From the NCBI RefSeq assembly GCF_004358665.1, contig NZ_SMZR01000012.1, forward strand, positions 1-55,083: a stretch of 55,083 bases of DNA, written 5' to 3'. A model generated the notes under the pieces. It saw nothing but the letters and a program-made list of their open reading frames with translations, ran no database searches and had not been told where the DNA came from. The stretch is from Jeotgalibacillus sp. S-D1 (lineage in GTDB: Bacteria; Bacillota; Bacilli; Bacillales; Jeotgalibacillaceae). Below are positions 34,029-42,955 of this stretch, piece by piece (positions within the stretch are counted from its first letter, which is position 1; each line of letters begins with the position of its first letter). Position numbers and translations under genes: made by a program.

Positions 34029-34120
34029 ATATTTCGCCTCCATAAAATACTTTACCGTAAAAAGCACAAAAAATCATCCGTTTCCTTTACAATATATTCA
34101 TGATGAAAGGAGAGATAAAC

Positions 34121-34519
34121 ATGTCATCATTTGAAATTGGACAAGTTGTGCGTGCGTTTTATAAAACAGGTGCCTATATAGGACAAATTACAGAAAACAA
34201 AGGAACCTATGCAGTCGTGCAAATTAAGGAAGTAACAAGGCATCCAAGACAAGGAGATCTGCATAACCCAAACGAAGCGGAAGTTCCATTATTCCATGAA
34301 CGCAAAGCCCTCTCTTTTAACGAACGAGCCAATATCCCTATGAATATGATTAAGCCGTATGATGGAATGGTCGGTGATTACTATGAAAGCCTTAAATCTC
34401 AGGTGGCAATACTTGAAAATGAATTGGCAGCAAAGTCCGGCGCTTTTAACGAAAAAAGTCTGAAGGCTCTCCAGGGTGTAAAAAAAGAATATGAATTAAT
34501 GTATTCCATTAATTTTTAA
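34121..34519 (+). CDS. kapB: Kinase-associated lipoprotein B homologue
   Basis: 132 residues; AAAGGAGAG sets the ATG. Starts FEIGQVVRAFYKTGAYIGQITENKGTYAVVQIKEVTRHPRQGDLHNP, the KapB domain (an SH3-like beta barrel), followed by a C-terminal helical part. In B. subtilis KapB is needed for the KinB route into the sporulation phosphorelay. Unlike the name suggests, no lipoprotein signal is visible here. Convergent with kapD through a shared terminator, as in B. subtilis. Confidence 0.9.
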   Translation: MSSFEIGQVVRAFYKTGAYIGQITENKGTYAVVQIKEVTRHPRQGDLHNPNEAEVPLFHERKALSFNERANIPMNMIKPYDGMVGDYYESLKSQVAILENELAAKSGAFNEKSLKALQGVKKEYELMYSINF

Positions 34520-34556
34520 TATGAGTGCGCTCTGTTAGATTCAAAATAAACTAAAT

Positions 34557-34604
34557 AAAAAACGACAGAGAACAAACCAGCCAGTTCGTTCTCTGTCGTT
34601 TTTT
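34557..34604. terminator. Bidirectional terminator kapB / kapD
   Basis: AAAAAACGACAGAGAAC and GTTCTCTGTCGTTTTTT form a 17-bp stem with a 14-nt loop. Confidence 0.92.
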
Positions 34605-35226
34605 ATTGAACAAGCAAGTGCTGGAGTTTTGATAAATCGATGCGTTCACCAATGGTAGTAGGCTCCAGTTTATTAAGATAGCTTTTATCTTTTTCAACGA
34701 GCTGGTAAATATGGTAGGTGGTCATGGCATCATCCAATGCCTTGTGATGGTTACCTACGCCGTCTCGTCCGTATTCCTGTACCGCCTTCCATAATCCCGT
34801 TTGATTTCGATCCCCAAAAAATCGTTTGTACTCCATTGAAAGATCAATAAACTCTCCCGAAAAAGGAAATGGCAGCCGCGCCCTGTCACAATTTTGCCTC
34901 AGTACACGCATGTCCATATTTCCCCAGGTAACTACTTTGTTATTTCCCCCATTATTCAAGCTGGCGAGATATTTTACAAGTGCTGCAAGTGTAATCCCGC
35001 TGTCCACATTATCCTGGGTAATACTTAAAAATGAGCGGCATCTTCTTGACAGCCGTTTAAATACTCTGGGCTTCACATAACTGGAAAATTGATTTGATTC
35101 TGTCCGTTCCTGAACGCTAATCAAGCCCACTTCAATAATCTCCGGAAAAAATCCTTTAGGTCCTTTTCCTTCAGGCATCGAAAATTCAAAGTCAATAAAG
35201 ATTAACGTTGGAGCATTCCCATTCAT
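34603..35226 (-). CDS. kapD: KapD 3'-5' exonuclease-like inhibitor of the KinA sporulation pathway
   Basis: 207 residues from the ATG at 35226 (GGGAG seven nt upstream). DEDDh exonuclease fold: IFIDFEFSMPEGKG carries the first D-x-E, SFLSITQDNVDSG, VTWGNMDMRVLRQNC the second Asp, and NHHKALDDAMTTYHIY the final His/Asp. In B. subtilis KapD blocks KinA-dependent sporulation. A nuclease role in RNA turnover is equally possible. Convergent with kapB. Confidence 0.9.
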   Translation of the reverse strand: MNGNAPTLIFIDFEFSMPEGKGPKGFFPEIIEVGLISVQERTESNQFSSYVKPRVFKRLSRRCRSFLSITQDNVDSGITLAALVKYLASLNNGGNNKVVTWGNMDMRVLRQNCDRARLPFPFSGEFIDLSMEYKRFFGDRNQTGLWKAVQEYGRDGVGNHHKALDDAMTTYHIYQLVEKDKSYLNKLEPTTIGERIDLSKLQHLLVQ

Positions 35227-35567
35227 ACGTTTTCTCCCTTCTCTGTACAAACCGTAAGTGAAAGCTTGTCCTGGCTTGTCCAGCTTTGATCTCTACAAAA
35301 CCATATGCAAGATCTTTATCTATAAGCTTTATTAATCCCGTCTTGCACCTTGGACTCTTCCAATATAAACGACTCTTACCGATTAAGATTTTGATTAATT
35401 ATAACACGGTTGTGCAGGGAGAAGGGATTGAAGTCTGAATTTTCTTGCGACAATTCCTGATGCCTTTCTTCTATTGCGCTCAAAAATCGATGCTGTATAA
35501 TTATTTAGAAAAACGAAACATTACGGGCAATGACTCGTGTCAGTTCCAAGAAAAAGAAGGTGTCATA
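35227..35567. other. 341-bp intergenic region kapD / yuxJ
   Basis: Divergent upstream regions. It holds the candidate yuxJ promoter near 35474-35501. No RNA gene, repeat or convincing riboswitch was seen in the rest. Confidence 0.5.
35474..35501 (+). promoter_or_regulatory. Candidate promoter of the yuxJ-pbpD operon
   Basis: TTGCGC (35474-35479), 16-nt spacer, TATAAT (35496-35501), about 66 nt before the yuxJ start. The -35 matches consensus only in its first three bases. Confidence 0.4.
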
Positions 35568-36776
35568 ATGACAATCGAAAAGAAAAACTTACTTATTATG
35601 TGGATTGCAAATTTCCTGGTTTCTGCAAGTGCAACCATGATTCTGCCTTTTTTGTCGTTATATATTGATACGATGGGGAATTTTTCGGATGATTACGTTC
35701 AAAGATGGTCAGGTCTTGTTTTTGGCGTTACCTTTTTAACCGCATTCCTGGTTTCGCCCATCTGGGGCAGATTTGGCGATCGTTTCGGCTATAAGCCGAT
35801 ACTACTTATAACAGGTTATGGAATTGCACTAAGTATTTTTTTGATGGGATTTATTCAATCGGTCCATGGTCTTTTTATTCTAAGGATGTTTATGGGGATC
35901 GTCACCGGTTTTATCCCGACGTCTCTTGCACTTATCTCTTCTCAAACCCCTAAAAGTATAGCCGGCAGAACCCTGGGAACTCTTCAAATGGGGACTGTAA
36001 CCGGCGGCTTATTTGGTCCGCTTATAGGCGGATTTATGGCGGATTCTTTTGGCTTCAGCTACACCTTTTTGATTACAGCGGCCTCAATTGCCGTTGCAGC
36101 CACTGTTGTTATGATCGGTATTTCAGAAAAGAAAAAAACAGCCGATAATAAAAATAAGGATGCCTATACAAGAAAAGAGGTTCTCCGGCATATTGCACAT
36201 AACCGGCTTTTACTGACCGTCATGATCCTTTCTTTTATGGTGCAAATGGCCAACTTCAGCATCCAGCCTCTTCTTGCCCTATATGTAGGCACTCTTACCG
36301 CAGCAGCCAATATTGCCTTTTTGTCAGGCCTGGCGTTTTCTGCCACCGGATTTGGCAATTTGATCGCCACCCGGTCATGGGGACGACTCGGCGATGCCAT
36401 AGGTTACGAAAAAGTCCTGACATTGCTGTTAATTTTGTCCGCGCTTTTTATTATTCCGCAAGCACTTGTAACAGAGCTTTGGCAGCTAATTATTTTAAGG
36501 TTCCTGTTTGGGATAGCAATAGGCGGTATTATACCAAGTGTTACCGCTTTTATCCGTCATGCAGCTCCTGTTTCCATGCAGGGGGAAGTGCTTGGGTATA
36601 ATCAAAGCTTCCGATTTCTAGGTAATGTTGCAGGACCTGCATTTGGTGGAATTATCGCTGGATCTATAGGGATTTCTTCTGTGTTTTATGTAACCGGCGG
36701 GTTATTCTTATCCGCTTTTATTCTCTTATGGTGGAGCCGCAAACAAGTAATGTCTGCAGATGGACCATCAGGTTAA
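35568..36776 (+). CDS. yuxJ: MFS exporter (YuxJ-like)
   Basis: 402 residues with 12 hydrophobic segments, DHA1-type. Motif A variant SPIWGRFGDRFGYKPILLITGYG between helices 2 and 3, and a repeat of it in the second half (NLIATRSWGRLGDAIGYEKVL). ATG at 35568 after AAGAAGGTG; an upstream in-frame extension has no ribosome site. Substrate unknown. Only 22 bp separate it from pbpD, as in the B. subtilis yuxJ-pbpD pair. Confidence 0.88.
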   Translation: MTIEKKNLLIMWIANFLVSASATMILPFLSLYIDTMGNFSDDYVQRWSGLVFGVTFLTAFLVSPIWGRFGDRFGYKPILLITGYGIALSIFLMGFIQSVHGLFILRMFMGIVTGFIPTSLALISSQTPKSIAGRTLGTLQMGTVTGGLFGPLIGGFMADSFGFSYTFLITAASIAVAATVVMIGISEKKKTADNKNKDAYTRKEVLRHIAHNRLLLTVMILSFMVQMANFSIQPLLALYVGTLTAAANIAFLSGLAFSATGFGNLIATRSWGRLGDAIGYEKVLTLLLILSALFIIPQALVTELWQLIILRFLFGIAIGGIIPSVTAFIRHAAPVSMQGEVLGYNQSFRFLGNVAGPAFGGIIAGSIGISSVFYVTGGLFLSAFILLWWSRKQVMSADGPSG

Positions 36777-36798
36777 TTTAAGAAACGAGTGAACCATT

Positions 36799-38649
36799 AT
36801 GCGCATAATCATTGGATATGCAGCTATAGCGCTGCTGACTACTTTATGTATTTTCCTTTTGATCGGAACTCAAAAAGAGTATCAACGTATTACTTCTTTT
36901 AACGAAGCCCTGTCCGCAGAGGTTGGTGAAAGTGCAGCGTTACCTCGGGAGACAAGCTTTCTGACCGACCGTTATGGAAAGCGTTTTTCTAAAGCCTCCC
37001 CGGACTTTCGTCTGTATGCAGAAGGCGAAGACCTTCCCGAATTTTTAAAAGAGATGACCGTATATTCTGAGGATCGCAATTTTTATGATCACATTGGCAT
37101 TGACGCAGGCGCCATATTACGTGCAGTGGTTAAGAACCTGGTGTTCACTCATATTGAGCAGGGCGGAAGCACCATAACGCAGCAGCTTGCGCGCAATCTT
37201 TATTTAACGCAGGAAAAAACCTATAGCCGTAAATTGACGGAAATGGTCTATGCCTACAAGCTTGAGCAATCAATGACCAAAGATCAGATATTAGAAAGCT
37301 ATTTAAACAATATTTATTACAGCAACGGCATTTTTGGAGTTCGGTCAGCTGCTTTCTACTATTTCCAAAAGGGTCTGTCTGAGATGACTGATGCACAGCT
37401 TGCATTTTTAGCCGCCATACCAAATAATCCGGAAAAATACGATCCAGTTAAGCATTTTGATGCGGCAAAGGATCGGCAGGAACGGCTGCTTGATTTAATG
37501 GCAGAAGAAAAAAACATAACAGCAACAGAAGCTGACAAAATAAAAAGCGAATCCATCGCTTTAGATTTATATGAAGATGCCGACCTCTACCCTGACTATG
37601 CCGTATATGTTGAAAAAGAACTGATGGATTTGATATCGATGTCAGAAGGCTACACTGAAAGAATTGAGAAGGCGCTATCCCAGGAGGAAAAATCCCGGAT
37701 ATTTGATGAACTTTCGGCAAGAACCCGTCTAGTCTTGGATTCCGGGATAACAATCCAGACTGCACTTGATCCCGCTCTTCAGGAAAAAAGTGTGAGCTCG
37801 CTGCGCAAGCATCTTCCTTATAAAAAGGTAGAAGGCGCAAGTGTTATTATCAGAAATGATACACGTGAGATTGTCAGTGTCACCGGTGGCAAAAACTATC
37901 AAAAGTACAATTTTAACCGCTCCTATCAGGCGGTGAGGCAGCCCGGTTCAACAATCAAACCGCTTTTGGTATACGCTCCCTATATTGAACAGTATCGTCC
38001 GCTGCTGTCCCAGCTGGTAAAAGGACACAATTATTGCACTGAGAGCTATTGTCCGGAAAATTACGGAGGAGCTGTATATGGCAAGGTTACTCTTTCACAG
38101 GCATTTACTCAGTCCTTAAATACGCCTGCAATATGGCTTCTGGACCAACTTGGCATTCAACCGGGCTTTGACTACATGAAACCCTACCGATTCAAGCATC
38201 TTGTAAAAGACGATTACTCTTTAGCTGCTGCTGTGGGCGGTTTTACTTACGGAATGACTCCATTGGAATTGACAGACGCCTACACAGGTTTTATTGACGG
38301 AACCTATTCCAAATCTCATGCAATTCAATCTGTTAAAAACAAAGCCGGTGATGTACTATATGAATGGCCGGCAGAACGAAAGGAAATATGGTCTGCTGAG
38401 ACGACTGAAAAGATGAGAGAGCTGCTGTCAGCAGCGGCGACATCCGGTACAGCAAGGCCCGCTTTTGTTCATAAACCTTATGCCGGCATCAAAACTGGAA
38501 CAACCAATCAATTTCTTGATTTCTGGACCATGGGATTAACAGACCAATATACTGCGGGGGTATGGGTAGGTCACGATCTTCCAAAAAGCATGGAAGGCAT
38601 TGAATTGGACCGTCCCGCCCAGCATATTTGGCGCGATATGATGAAATAA
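36799..38649 (+). CDS. pbpD: Class A penicillin-binding protein (PbpD/PBP4 type)
   Basis: 616 residues. Signal-anchor helix (~1-25), glycosyltransferase domain with TVYSEDRNFYDHIGID and QGGSTITQQLARNLYL, then a transpeptidase domain with the SxxK active site in RQPGSTIKPLLVY, the SxN motif SLNTP, and KTGTTN. It polymerises and cross-links peptidoglycan outside the membrane. Short for a class A PBP and without C-terminal extensions, like B. subtilis PBP4. Cotranscribed with the MFS gene. Weak ribosome site. Confidence 0.95.
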   Translation: MRIIIGYAAIALLTTLCIFLLIGTQKEYQRITSFNEALSAEVGESAALPRETSFLTDRYGKRFSKASPDFRLYAEGEDLPEFLKEMTVYSEDRNFYDHIGIDAGAILRAVVKNLVFTHIEQGGSTITQQLARNLYLTQEKTYSRKLTEMVYAYKLEQSMTKDQILESYLNNIYYSNGIFGVRSAAFYYFQKGLSEMTDAQLAFLAAIPNNPEKYDPVKHFDAAKDRQERLLDLMAEEKNITATEADKIKSESIALDLYEDADLYPDYAVYVEKELMDLISMSEGYTERIEKALSQEEKSRIFDELSARTRLVLDSGITIQTALDPALQEKSVSSLRKHLPYKKVEGASVIIRNDTREIVSVTGGKNYQKYNFNRSYQAVRQPGSTIKPLLVYAPYIEQYRPLLSQLVKGHNYCTESYCPENYGGAVYGKVTLSQAFTQSLNTPAIWLLDQLGIQPGFDYMKPYRFKHLVKDDYSLAAAVGGFTYGMTPLELTDAYTGFIDGTYSKSHAIQSVKNKAGDVLYEWPAERKEIWSAETTEKMRELLSAAATSGTARPAFVHKPYAGIKTGTTNQFLDFWTMGLTDQYTAGVWVGHDLPKSMEGIELDRPAQHIWRDMMK

Positions 38650-38650
38650 T

Positions 38651-38804
38651 CAGAGGCTGTGACCTAACTCCAAGACTCATGTAAATTGAGTCAGTTGCAA
38701 TTGTAACGATGAGGTGAGCGGAGCGGTATGTGGCGACTCCTACAGGATTTGACTCGCTTGAGCCGGATAGAAAAGGATGAGACACATTTGTCCCATCCTT
38801 TTTT
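38651..38804 (+). repeat. Dispersed GC-rich element, deleted copy (C)
   Basis: Contains ATGTAAATTGAGTC, GATGAGGTGAGCGGAGCGG, GGCGACTCCTACAGGATTTGAC and the end TGAGACACATTTGTCCC. It keeps the GGCGACTCCTGC block that copy B lost, and lacks the following ~80 bp of copy A. Its right end is the pbpD terminator. Confidence 0.65.
38770..38804. terminator. Bidirectional terminator pbpD / YufK-like gene
   Basis: AAAAGGATGaGACA and TGTCcCATCCTTTTTT pair with one mismatch; T-runs on both strands. Confidence 0.85.
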
Positions 38805-38852
38805 ATTTACTGAGTTTTCTTCTGCTTTTTTACTCTTCTGACCGAAGATTTT

Positions 38853-39422
38853 TTATACCTGTTTCAATATTGGCAGACTTTCCATAATGCCGTTATACAG
38901 ACTTGCCGCAACAAACAGAACACTCGATAAGAGGAGAAGCCAGGTCATGATTTCAAATAGAATAACCCCGACTGTACCTTTCAAACTGAGCTTTGAACTT
39001 ACTTTCACAACAAAATAAATAAAATAGATAAATGATGTAATGAGAAAGATAACGAACAGGCCGATAAATGAATGCAGACTGACAGCACTGAGCAGTGATC
39101 CTGTTAGATAAATCATCGACCCTGACCTCGCCTGCTGCAGCGCCTTTCCATCTCTCTCCTTTGAGAAAAACAGCAATGCGGCAGAGTTTATTGTTTCAGC
39201 AATTAGCTTCAGAGATGCAAGTATCATAAAGAAAATGATCATCAGCCCAAACAGTATAACTATTTTAAGCTGAATGTCAGTAAGAAATTCCTTCATTCCA
39301 GCATAAATGCCTACCGCTTTAAAAAGATCAATGCAAGATCCCACTCCGTATACAGAAAAAGTCAAGCTGAACATGAGGATTGAAAAAAGAGGAATATAAC
39401 CTGTTATGTATGTATTTTTCAT
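38853..39422 (-). CDS. yufK: YufK-like membrane protein (DUF5366)
   Basis: 189 residues, four or five hydrophobic helices covering nearly the whole chain (~8-30, 52-80, 100-145, 155-178). The opening MKNTYITGYIPLFSILMFSLTFSVYGVG resembles YufK of B. subtilis, which also lies near the mrp operon. Function unknown. ATG follows AAGGAGCG. The assignment rests on remembered similarity and position. Confidence 0.65.
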   Translation of the reverse strand: MKNTYITGYIPLFSILMFSLTFSVYGVGSCIDLFKAVGIYAGMKEFLTDIQLKIVILFGLMIIFFMILASLKLIAETINSAALLFFSKERDGKALQQARSGSMIYLTGSLLSAVSLHSFIGLFVIFLITSFIYFIYFVVKVSSKLSLKGTVGVILFEIMTWLLLLSSVLFVAASLYNGIMESLPILKQV

Positions 39423-39619
39423 TTCTTACGCTCCTTTATTCCATTACATAATAATGGTTTGCAGGTGGAAAGAAAAGGTCCTGATAAAGAATTTTGTCAA
39501 TAAAAGTCGGAAAACAACCGCCAATATTCGACAATATCATGAAAAATTTTAATTATTTATCCCTCTTTCTACATATATATAGACAACTGCAAAGTGCAGA
39601 AAGCCGGAAGTTTCAAGCA

Positions 39620-39647
39620 TGCACAGATTGTTTATTTACGTTATACT
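39620..39647 (+). promoter_or_regulatory. Candidate mrp promoter
   Basis: TGCACA (39620-39625), 16-nt spacer, TATACT (39642-39647). It lies about 30 nt upstream of the leader terminator. Confidence 0.35.
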
Positions 39648-39675
39648 TTTATCAGCGTAATCAATTAGTCATGTC

Positions 39676-39726
39676 AAAAGGACTGCGTATGCAGGCAGAA
39701 ACTGTGTGCAGATGTAGCCCTTTTTT
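39676..39726 (+). terminator. Intrinsic terminator in the mrp leader
   Basis: AAAAGG...CAG (39676-39698) pairs with CTG...CCTTTT (39702-39724) around a 3-nt AAA loop: about 20 of 23 positions pair, counting G-U pairs. CCTTTTTT ends it. It is co-oriented with mrpA and ends 60 nt before the mrpA start, with no gene ahead of it on this strand, so it looks like an attenuator. Confidence 0.75.
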
Positions 39727-39786
39727 ACATGTGCAGGTCCTGTTTAGGGGAACCTATTGTGATGTATGTTAAAGGAGGGATTTTCG

Positions 39787-42192
39787 TTGTCGCTGCTTCA
39801 CCTAGCCATCGTACTGCCATTTTTGTCGGCAGTATTTATCCCTTTTCTTTTTAAGGGATTGCGAAATATTCACACGGGATGGTTTGTACTGCTTGTGCCT
39901 CTCGCGTTGTTTATTTACTTTATTCAGTACATGCCTCTCACCAGAGACGGACAAACCGTTACAAGAACGCTTGAGTGGATTCCTTCTTTGGGAATTAACT
40001 TTATTGCTCATGTTGACGGACTAGGTTTATTGTTTGCCATGCTCATTACAGGGATCGGAGCACTCGTTGTTTTGTATTCCATCTACTATTTAGCGAAAGA
40101 AAAAGAAGCATTGCATAACTTTTATGTTTATTTGCTGATGTTTATGGGGGCCATGCTTGGTGTAGTTCTATCAGATAACCTGATTGTTCTATATATGTTC
40201 TGGGAATTCACCTCGATCTCATCTTTCCTTTTAATTGGCTACTGGTATGATCGTGAGCGGTCCCGTTACGGGGCGCAAAAATCAATGTTAATTACCGTTT
40301 TCGGCGGTCTTTCGATGCTTGGAGGCATCGTACTCCTCTACATAATGGGCGGTACGTTCAGCATCCAGGAATTGATTGGAATGTCATCCGGTTTTATGAC
40401 AGACCCGCTGTTTGTTCCGGCACTTCTACTTATTCTATTGGGTGCCTTCACAAAGTCTGCTCAATTTCCTTTTCACATCTGGCTTCCGGATGCAATGGAA
40501 GCACCTACACCTGTAAGTGCCTACCTGCACTCTGCAACGATGGTTAAAGCAGGGATTTACCTTGTTGCAAGGATGAGTCCTGTATTTGCAGAATCAGAAT
40601 TATGGTTATGGCTGGTTGCAGGATTCGGTATATTCACCCTGTTCTGGGGATCATTTAATGCTGTTAAGCAAACAGATTTAAAAGCCATATTAGCTTTTTC
40701 TACTATTAGTCAGCTCGGGTTAATTATGTCCCTGCTTGGACTGGGCGCAGCTGCACTGCATTTTGATCAGCTTGATGATAACGTGTATATGATTGCAACA
40801 ATTGCTGCAGTATTCCATCTGATTAATCACGCTACCTTTAAAGGAAGCCTGTTTATGATGGCGGGCATCGTTGATCATGAAACCGGAACACGTGATATAC
40901 GCAAGCTTGGCGGTTTGGTCAATTTAATGCCAATAACTTTTACAATTGCCATCATTGGCTGTTTTTCGATGGCAGGTCTCCCTCCTTTTAATGGTTTCTT
41001 AAGTAAAGAAATGTTTTTAACAGGGATGATTTCTGTATTTGAATTGGATATTTTTAATTTAAGCACCTGGGGCGTTTTATTCCCTGTTTTAGCCTGGATC
41101 GCGAGCGTCTTTACGTTTGTCTACAGCATTAAGCTTGTGTTTAAAACATTTTTGGGAAAACCTCAGTTCGAGAAACTTCCTAAAAAGCCTCATGAAGCTC
41201 CGGTGGGAATGCTGATTTCCCCGCTGATCCTGGTTGCACTTGTCATCGTTTTCGGTTTCTTCCCGAACTTGCTGTCTAACAGCATGATCAAGCCTGCAGT
41301 AGAATCCATACTGCCGAGCCTGGTGGATGCAGGTCAAACGGTAAAGGTCGATATCTATTTCTGGCATGGATTTACACCAGAACTATTTATGACAATTGGA
41401 ATTATTTTGACAGGAATCGTCCTGTATTCCACTCTTGCAAAATGGGAGAGCATATACAATCGCATTCCACATCGATTTACCTTAAATGGACTGTATGACG
41501 GCGGTCTTTCCAGAAGCGAGACTGGAGGCTACCGATTAACAAACGGCGTAATGACAGGATTCATGAGAACGTATCTTGTGTATATCTTCTCTTTCTTTAC
41601 TGCTATCCTGTTATCCACCCTTTTGATTACGGATGGTTTTTCAATCGATACCTCGAATCTGGCAGAAATCCGCTCATATGAGGTCATCTTGGGCCTTGTA
41701 CTCGTTTCAGCTGCCGTGACGATTCTTTTTGCGAAGTCTCGTCTGACATCCATCATATCGCTGGGTGCTGTGGGGTATTCTGTCGCATTATTCTTTGTAC
41801 TGTTTCGGGCACCGGATCTGGCTCTTACACAACTGGTTATTGAAACGGTATCAGTTGCTTTATTCCTGTTGTGCTTCTACCATCTGCCTGAGATAAGCAG
41901 AAAAGAAGAGCGAATGAAATTCCGTCTAGGAAATGCGGTTCTGTCCATTACGGTAGGACTCACCATGACACTTATTGCCATTTCTTCCTTCAGCAGCCGT
42001 TCATTTGAGTCAATATCTCAATACCATATTGACAATGTGTACGAATTAGCAGCTGGCGGCAATATGGTTAATGTTATTCTCGTTGATTTTCGTGGTTTCG
42101 ATACTTTGTTTGAAATCTGTGTATTGGGAATTGCATCCTTTGGAATCTATGCAATGGTTCGTTTCCGCGGTGTAGGGAGGGAAAATGAATGA
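39787..42192 (+). CDS. mrpA: Na+/H+ antiporter subunit A
   Basis: 801 residues, the B. subtilis MrpA length, from a TTG start (MSLLHLAIVLPFLSAVFIPF) set by AAAGGAGG eight nt upstream; an in-frame ATG earlier contains that ribosome site and is rejected. Large subunit with about 20 helices: the N-terminal ~480 residues are a NuoL-type antiporter module (LYMFWEFTSISSFLLIG, KSAQFPFHIWLPDAMEAPTPVSAYLHSATMVKAGIYL, INHATFKGSLFMMAGIVDHETGTRDIRKLGGL), followed by a MrpA-specific MbhD/MbhE-like C-terminus. With MrpB-G it exports Na+ in exchange for H+ at high pH. Confidence 0.97.
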   Translation: MSLLHLAIVLPFLSAVFIPFLFKGLRNIHTGWFVLLVPLALFIYFIQYMPLTRDGQTVTRTLEWIPSLGINFIAHVDGLGLLFAMLITGIGALVVLYSIYYLAKEKEALHNFYVYLLMFMGAMLGVVLSDNLIVLYMFWEFTSISSFLLIGYWYDRERSRYGAQKSMLITVFGGLSMLGGIVLLYIMGGTFSIQELIGMSSGFMTDPLFVPALLLILLGAFTKSAQFPFHIWLPDAMEAPTPVSAYLHSATMVKAGIYLVARMSPVFAESELWLWLVAGFGIFTLFWGSFNAVKQTDLKAILAFSTISQLGLIMSLLGLGAAALHFDQLDDNVYMIATIAAVFHLINHATFKGSLFMMAGIVDHETGTRDIRKLGGLVNLMPITFTIAIIGCFSMAGLPPFNGFLSKEMFLTGMISVFELDIFNLSTWGVLFPVLAWIASVFTFVYSIKLVFKTFLGKPQFEKLPKKPHEAPVGMLISPLILVALVIVFGFFPNLLSNSMIKPAVESILPSLVDAGQTVKVDIYFWHGFTPELFMTIGIILTGIVLYSTLAKWESIYNRIPHRFTLNGLYDGGLSRSETGGYRLTNGVMTGFMRTYLVYIFSFFTAILLSTLLITDGFSIDTSNLAEIRSYEVILGLVLVSAAVTILFAKSRLTSIISLGAVGYSVALFFVLFRAPDLALTQLVIETVSVALFLLCFYHLPEISRKEERMKFRLGNAVLSITVGLTMTLIAISSFSSRSFESISQYHIDNVYELAAGGNMVNVILVDFRGFDTLFEICVLGIASFGIYAMVRFRGVGRENE

Positions 42193-42614
42193 AAAAACCG
42201 AATGATTTGATCCTGAAAACTGTAACAAAAGTCATTTCATTTATCATTATTTTATTTTCACTTCATCTTTTCTTCGCAGGCCATTATGAACCCGGCGGCG
42301 GATTTATTGGAGGCTTAATGACAGCGGCGGCGCTTGTTCTATTGCTGCTGGCCTACGACATGAAAACGGTAAACACCATCCTGCCATTCAATTACAAAAT
42401 AATGACCGCACTTGGTTTATTAATTGCTGTTTTGACTTCAGCTGGTGCATTGTTATTCAACGTTCCATTTTTAACACATGCTTATGATTATTTTGAGCTT
42501 CCTTTGTTAGGTGAAACATCACTTCATACTGCTGTTTTATTTGATATAGGTGTGTATTTAGTCGTTATAGGTATAACAATGACCATTATTCAAACGATAG
42601 GGGAGAGTGAATAA
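42189..42614 (+). CDS. mrpB: Na+/H+ antiporter subunit B
   Basis: 141 residues, four hydrophobic helices. MnhB family signature FFAGHYEPGGGFIGGLMTAAALVLLLLAYD. Small membrane subunit of the Mrp complex. ATGA overlap with the mrpA stop shows translational coupling, and its stop overlaps mrpC. Confidence 0.96.
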   Translation: MKKPNDLILKTVTKVISFIIILFSLHLFFAGHYEPGGGFIGGLMTAAALVLLLLAYDMKTVNTILPFNYKIMTALGLLIAVLTSAGALLFNVPFLTHAYDYFELPLLGETSLHTAVLFDIGVYLVVIGITMTIIQTIGESE

Positions 42615-42955
42615 TGGAGATTCTAATGTCGATCGTAATCGGGATTTTATTTACCTGCGCAGTCTATTTGATGCTTTCAAAAAGCCTGCTGCGCATTATT
42701 ATCGGAACTGGTCTTCTAAGTCATGGGGCTCATTTGCTTCTTCTTACAATGAGCGGATTAAAAACAGGAGCTGCACCGGTTCTGACAGAGGGGATTACAA
42801 ATTATACAGATCCTCTGCCACAGGCTTTGGTGTTGACGGCCATTGTTATTAGTTTCGGGGTAACAGCATTTTTCCTGGTCCTGGCGTACCGTGCTTATCA
42901 GGAATTAGGAACAGACAATATGGAGAAAATGAGAGGTACTGAAAGCCATGATTAA
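42614..42955 (+). CDS. mrpC: Na+/H+ antiporter subunit C
   Basis: 113 residues, three helices, NuoK-like: MLSKSLLRIIIGTGLLSHGAHLLLLTMSG and DPLPQALVLTAIVISFGVTAFFLVLAYRAYQE. The conserved glutamates of the NuoK-like fold lie in the helices. Starts at the last base of the mrpB stop and overlaps mrpD by 8 bp. Confidence 0.95.
   Translation: MEILMSIVIGILFTCAVYLMLSKSLLRIIIGTGLLSHGAHLLLLTMSGLKTGAAPVLTEGITNYTDPLPQALVLTAIVISFGVTAFFLVLAYRAYQELGTDNMEKMRGTESHD

Larger units (their letters stand above)
39423..39786. other. 364-bp intergenic region upstream of mrpA
   Basis: Holds a candidate promoter (39620-39647), a strong intrinsic terminator (39676-39726) and the mrpA ribosome site. After the terminator, CATGTGCAGGTCC (39728-39740) could pair with part of the terminator's 5' arm (GGACTGCGTATG), an alternative fold. 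No tRNA or recognisable riboswitch class was identified. Confidence 0.5.

Noticed and set aside
35227-35567. Riboswitch or small RNA between kapD and yuxJ
   Set aside because: No stable terminator-like hairpin or known riboswitch core was found; only a possible promoter remains.
39494-39772. 92-residue reading frame upstream of mrpA
   Set aside because: No ribosome site, atypical composition rich in Cys and Arg, and it runs through the leader terminator.
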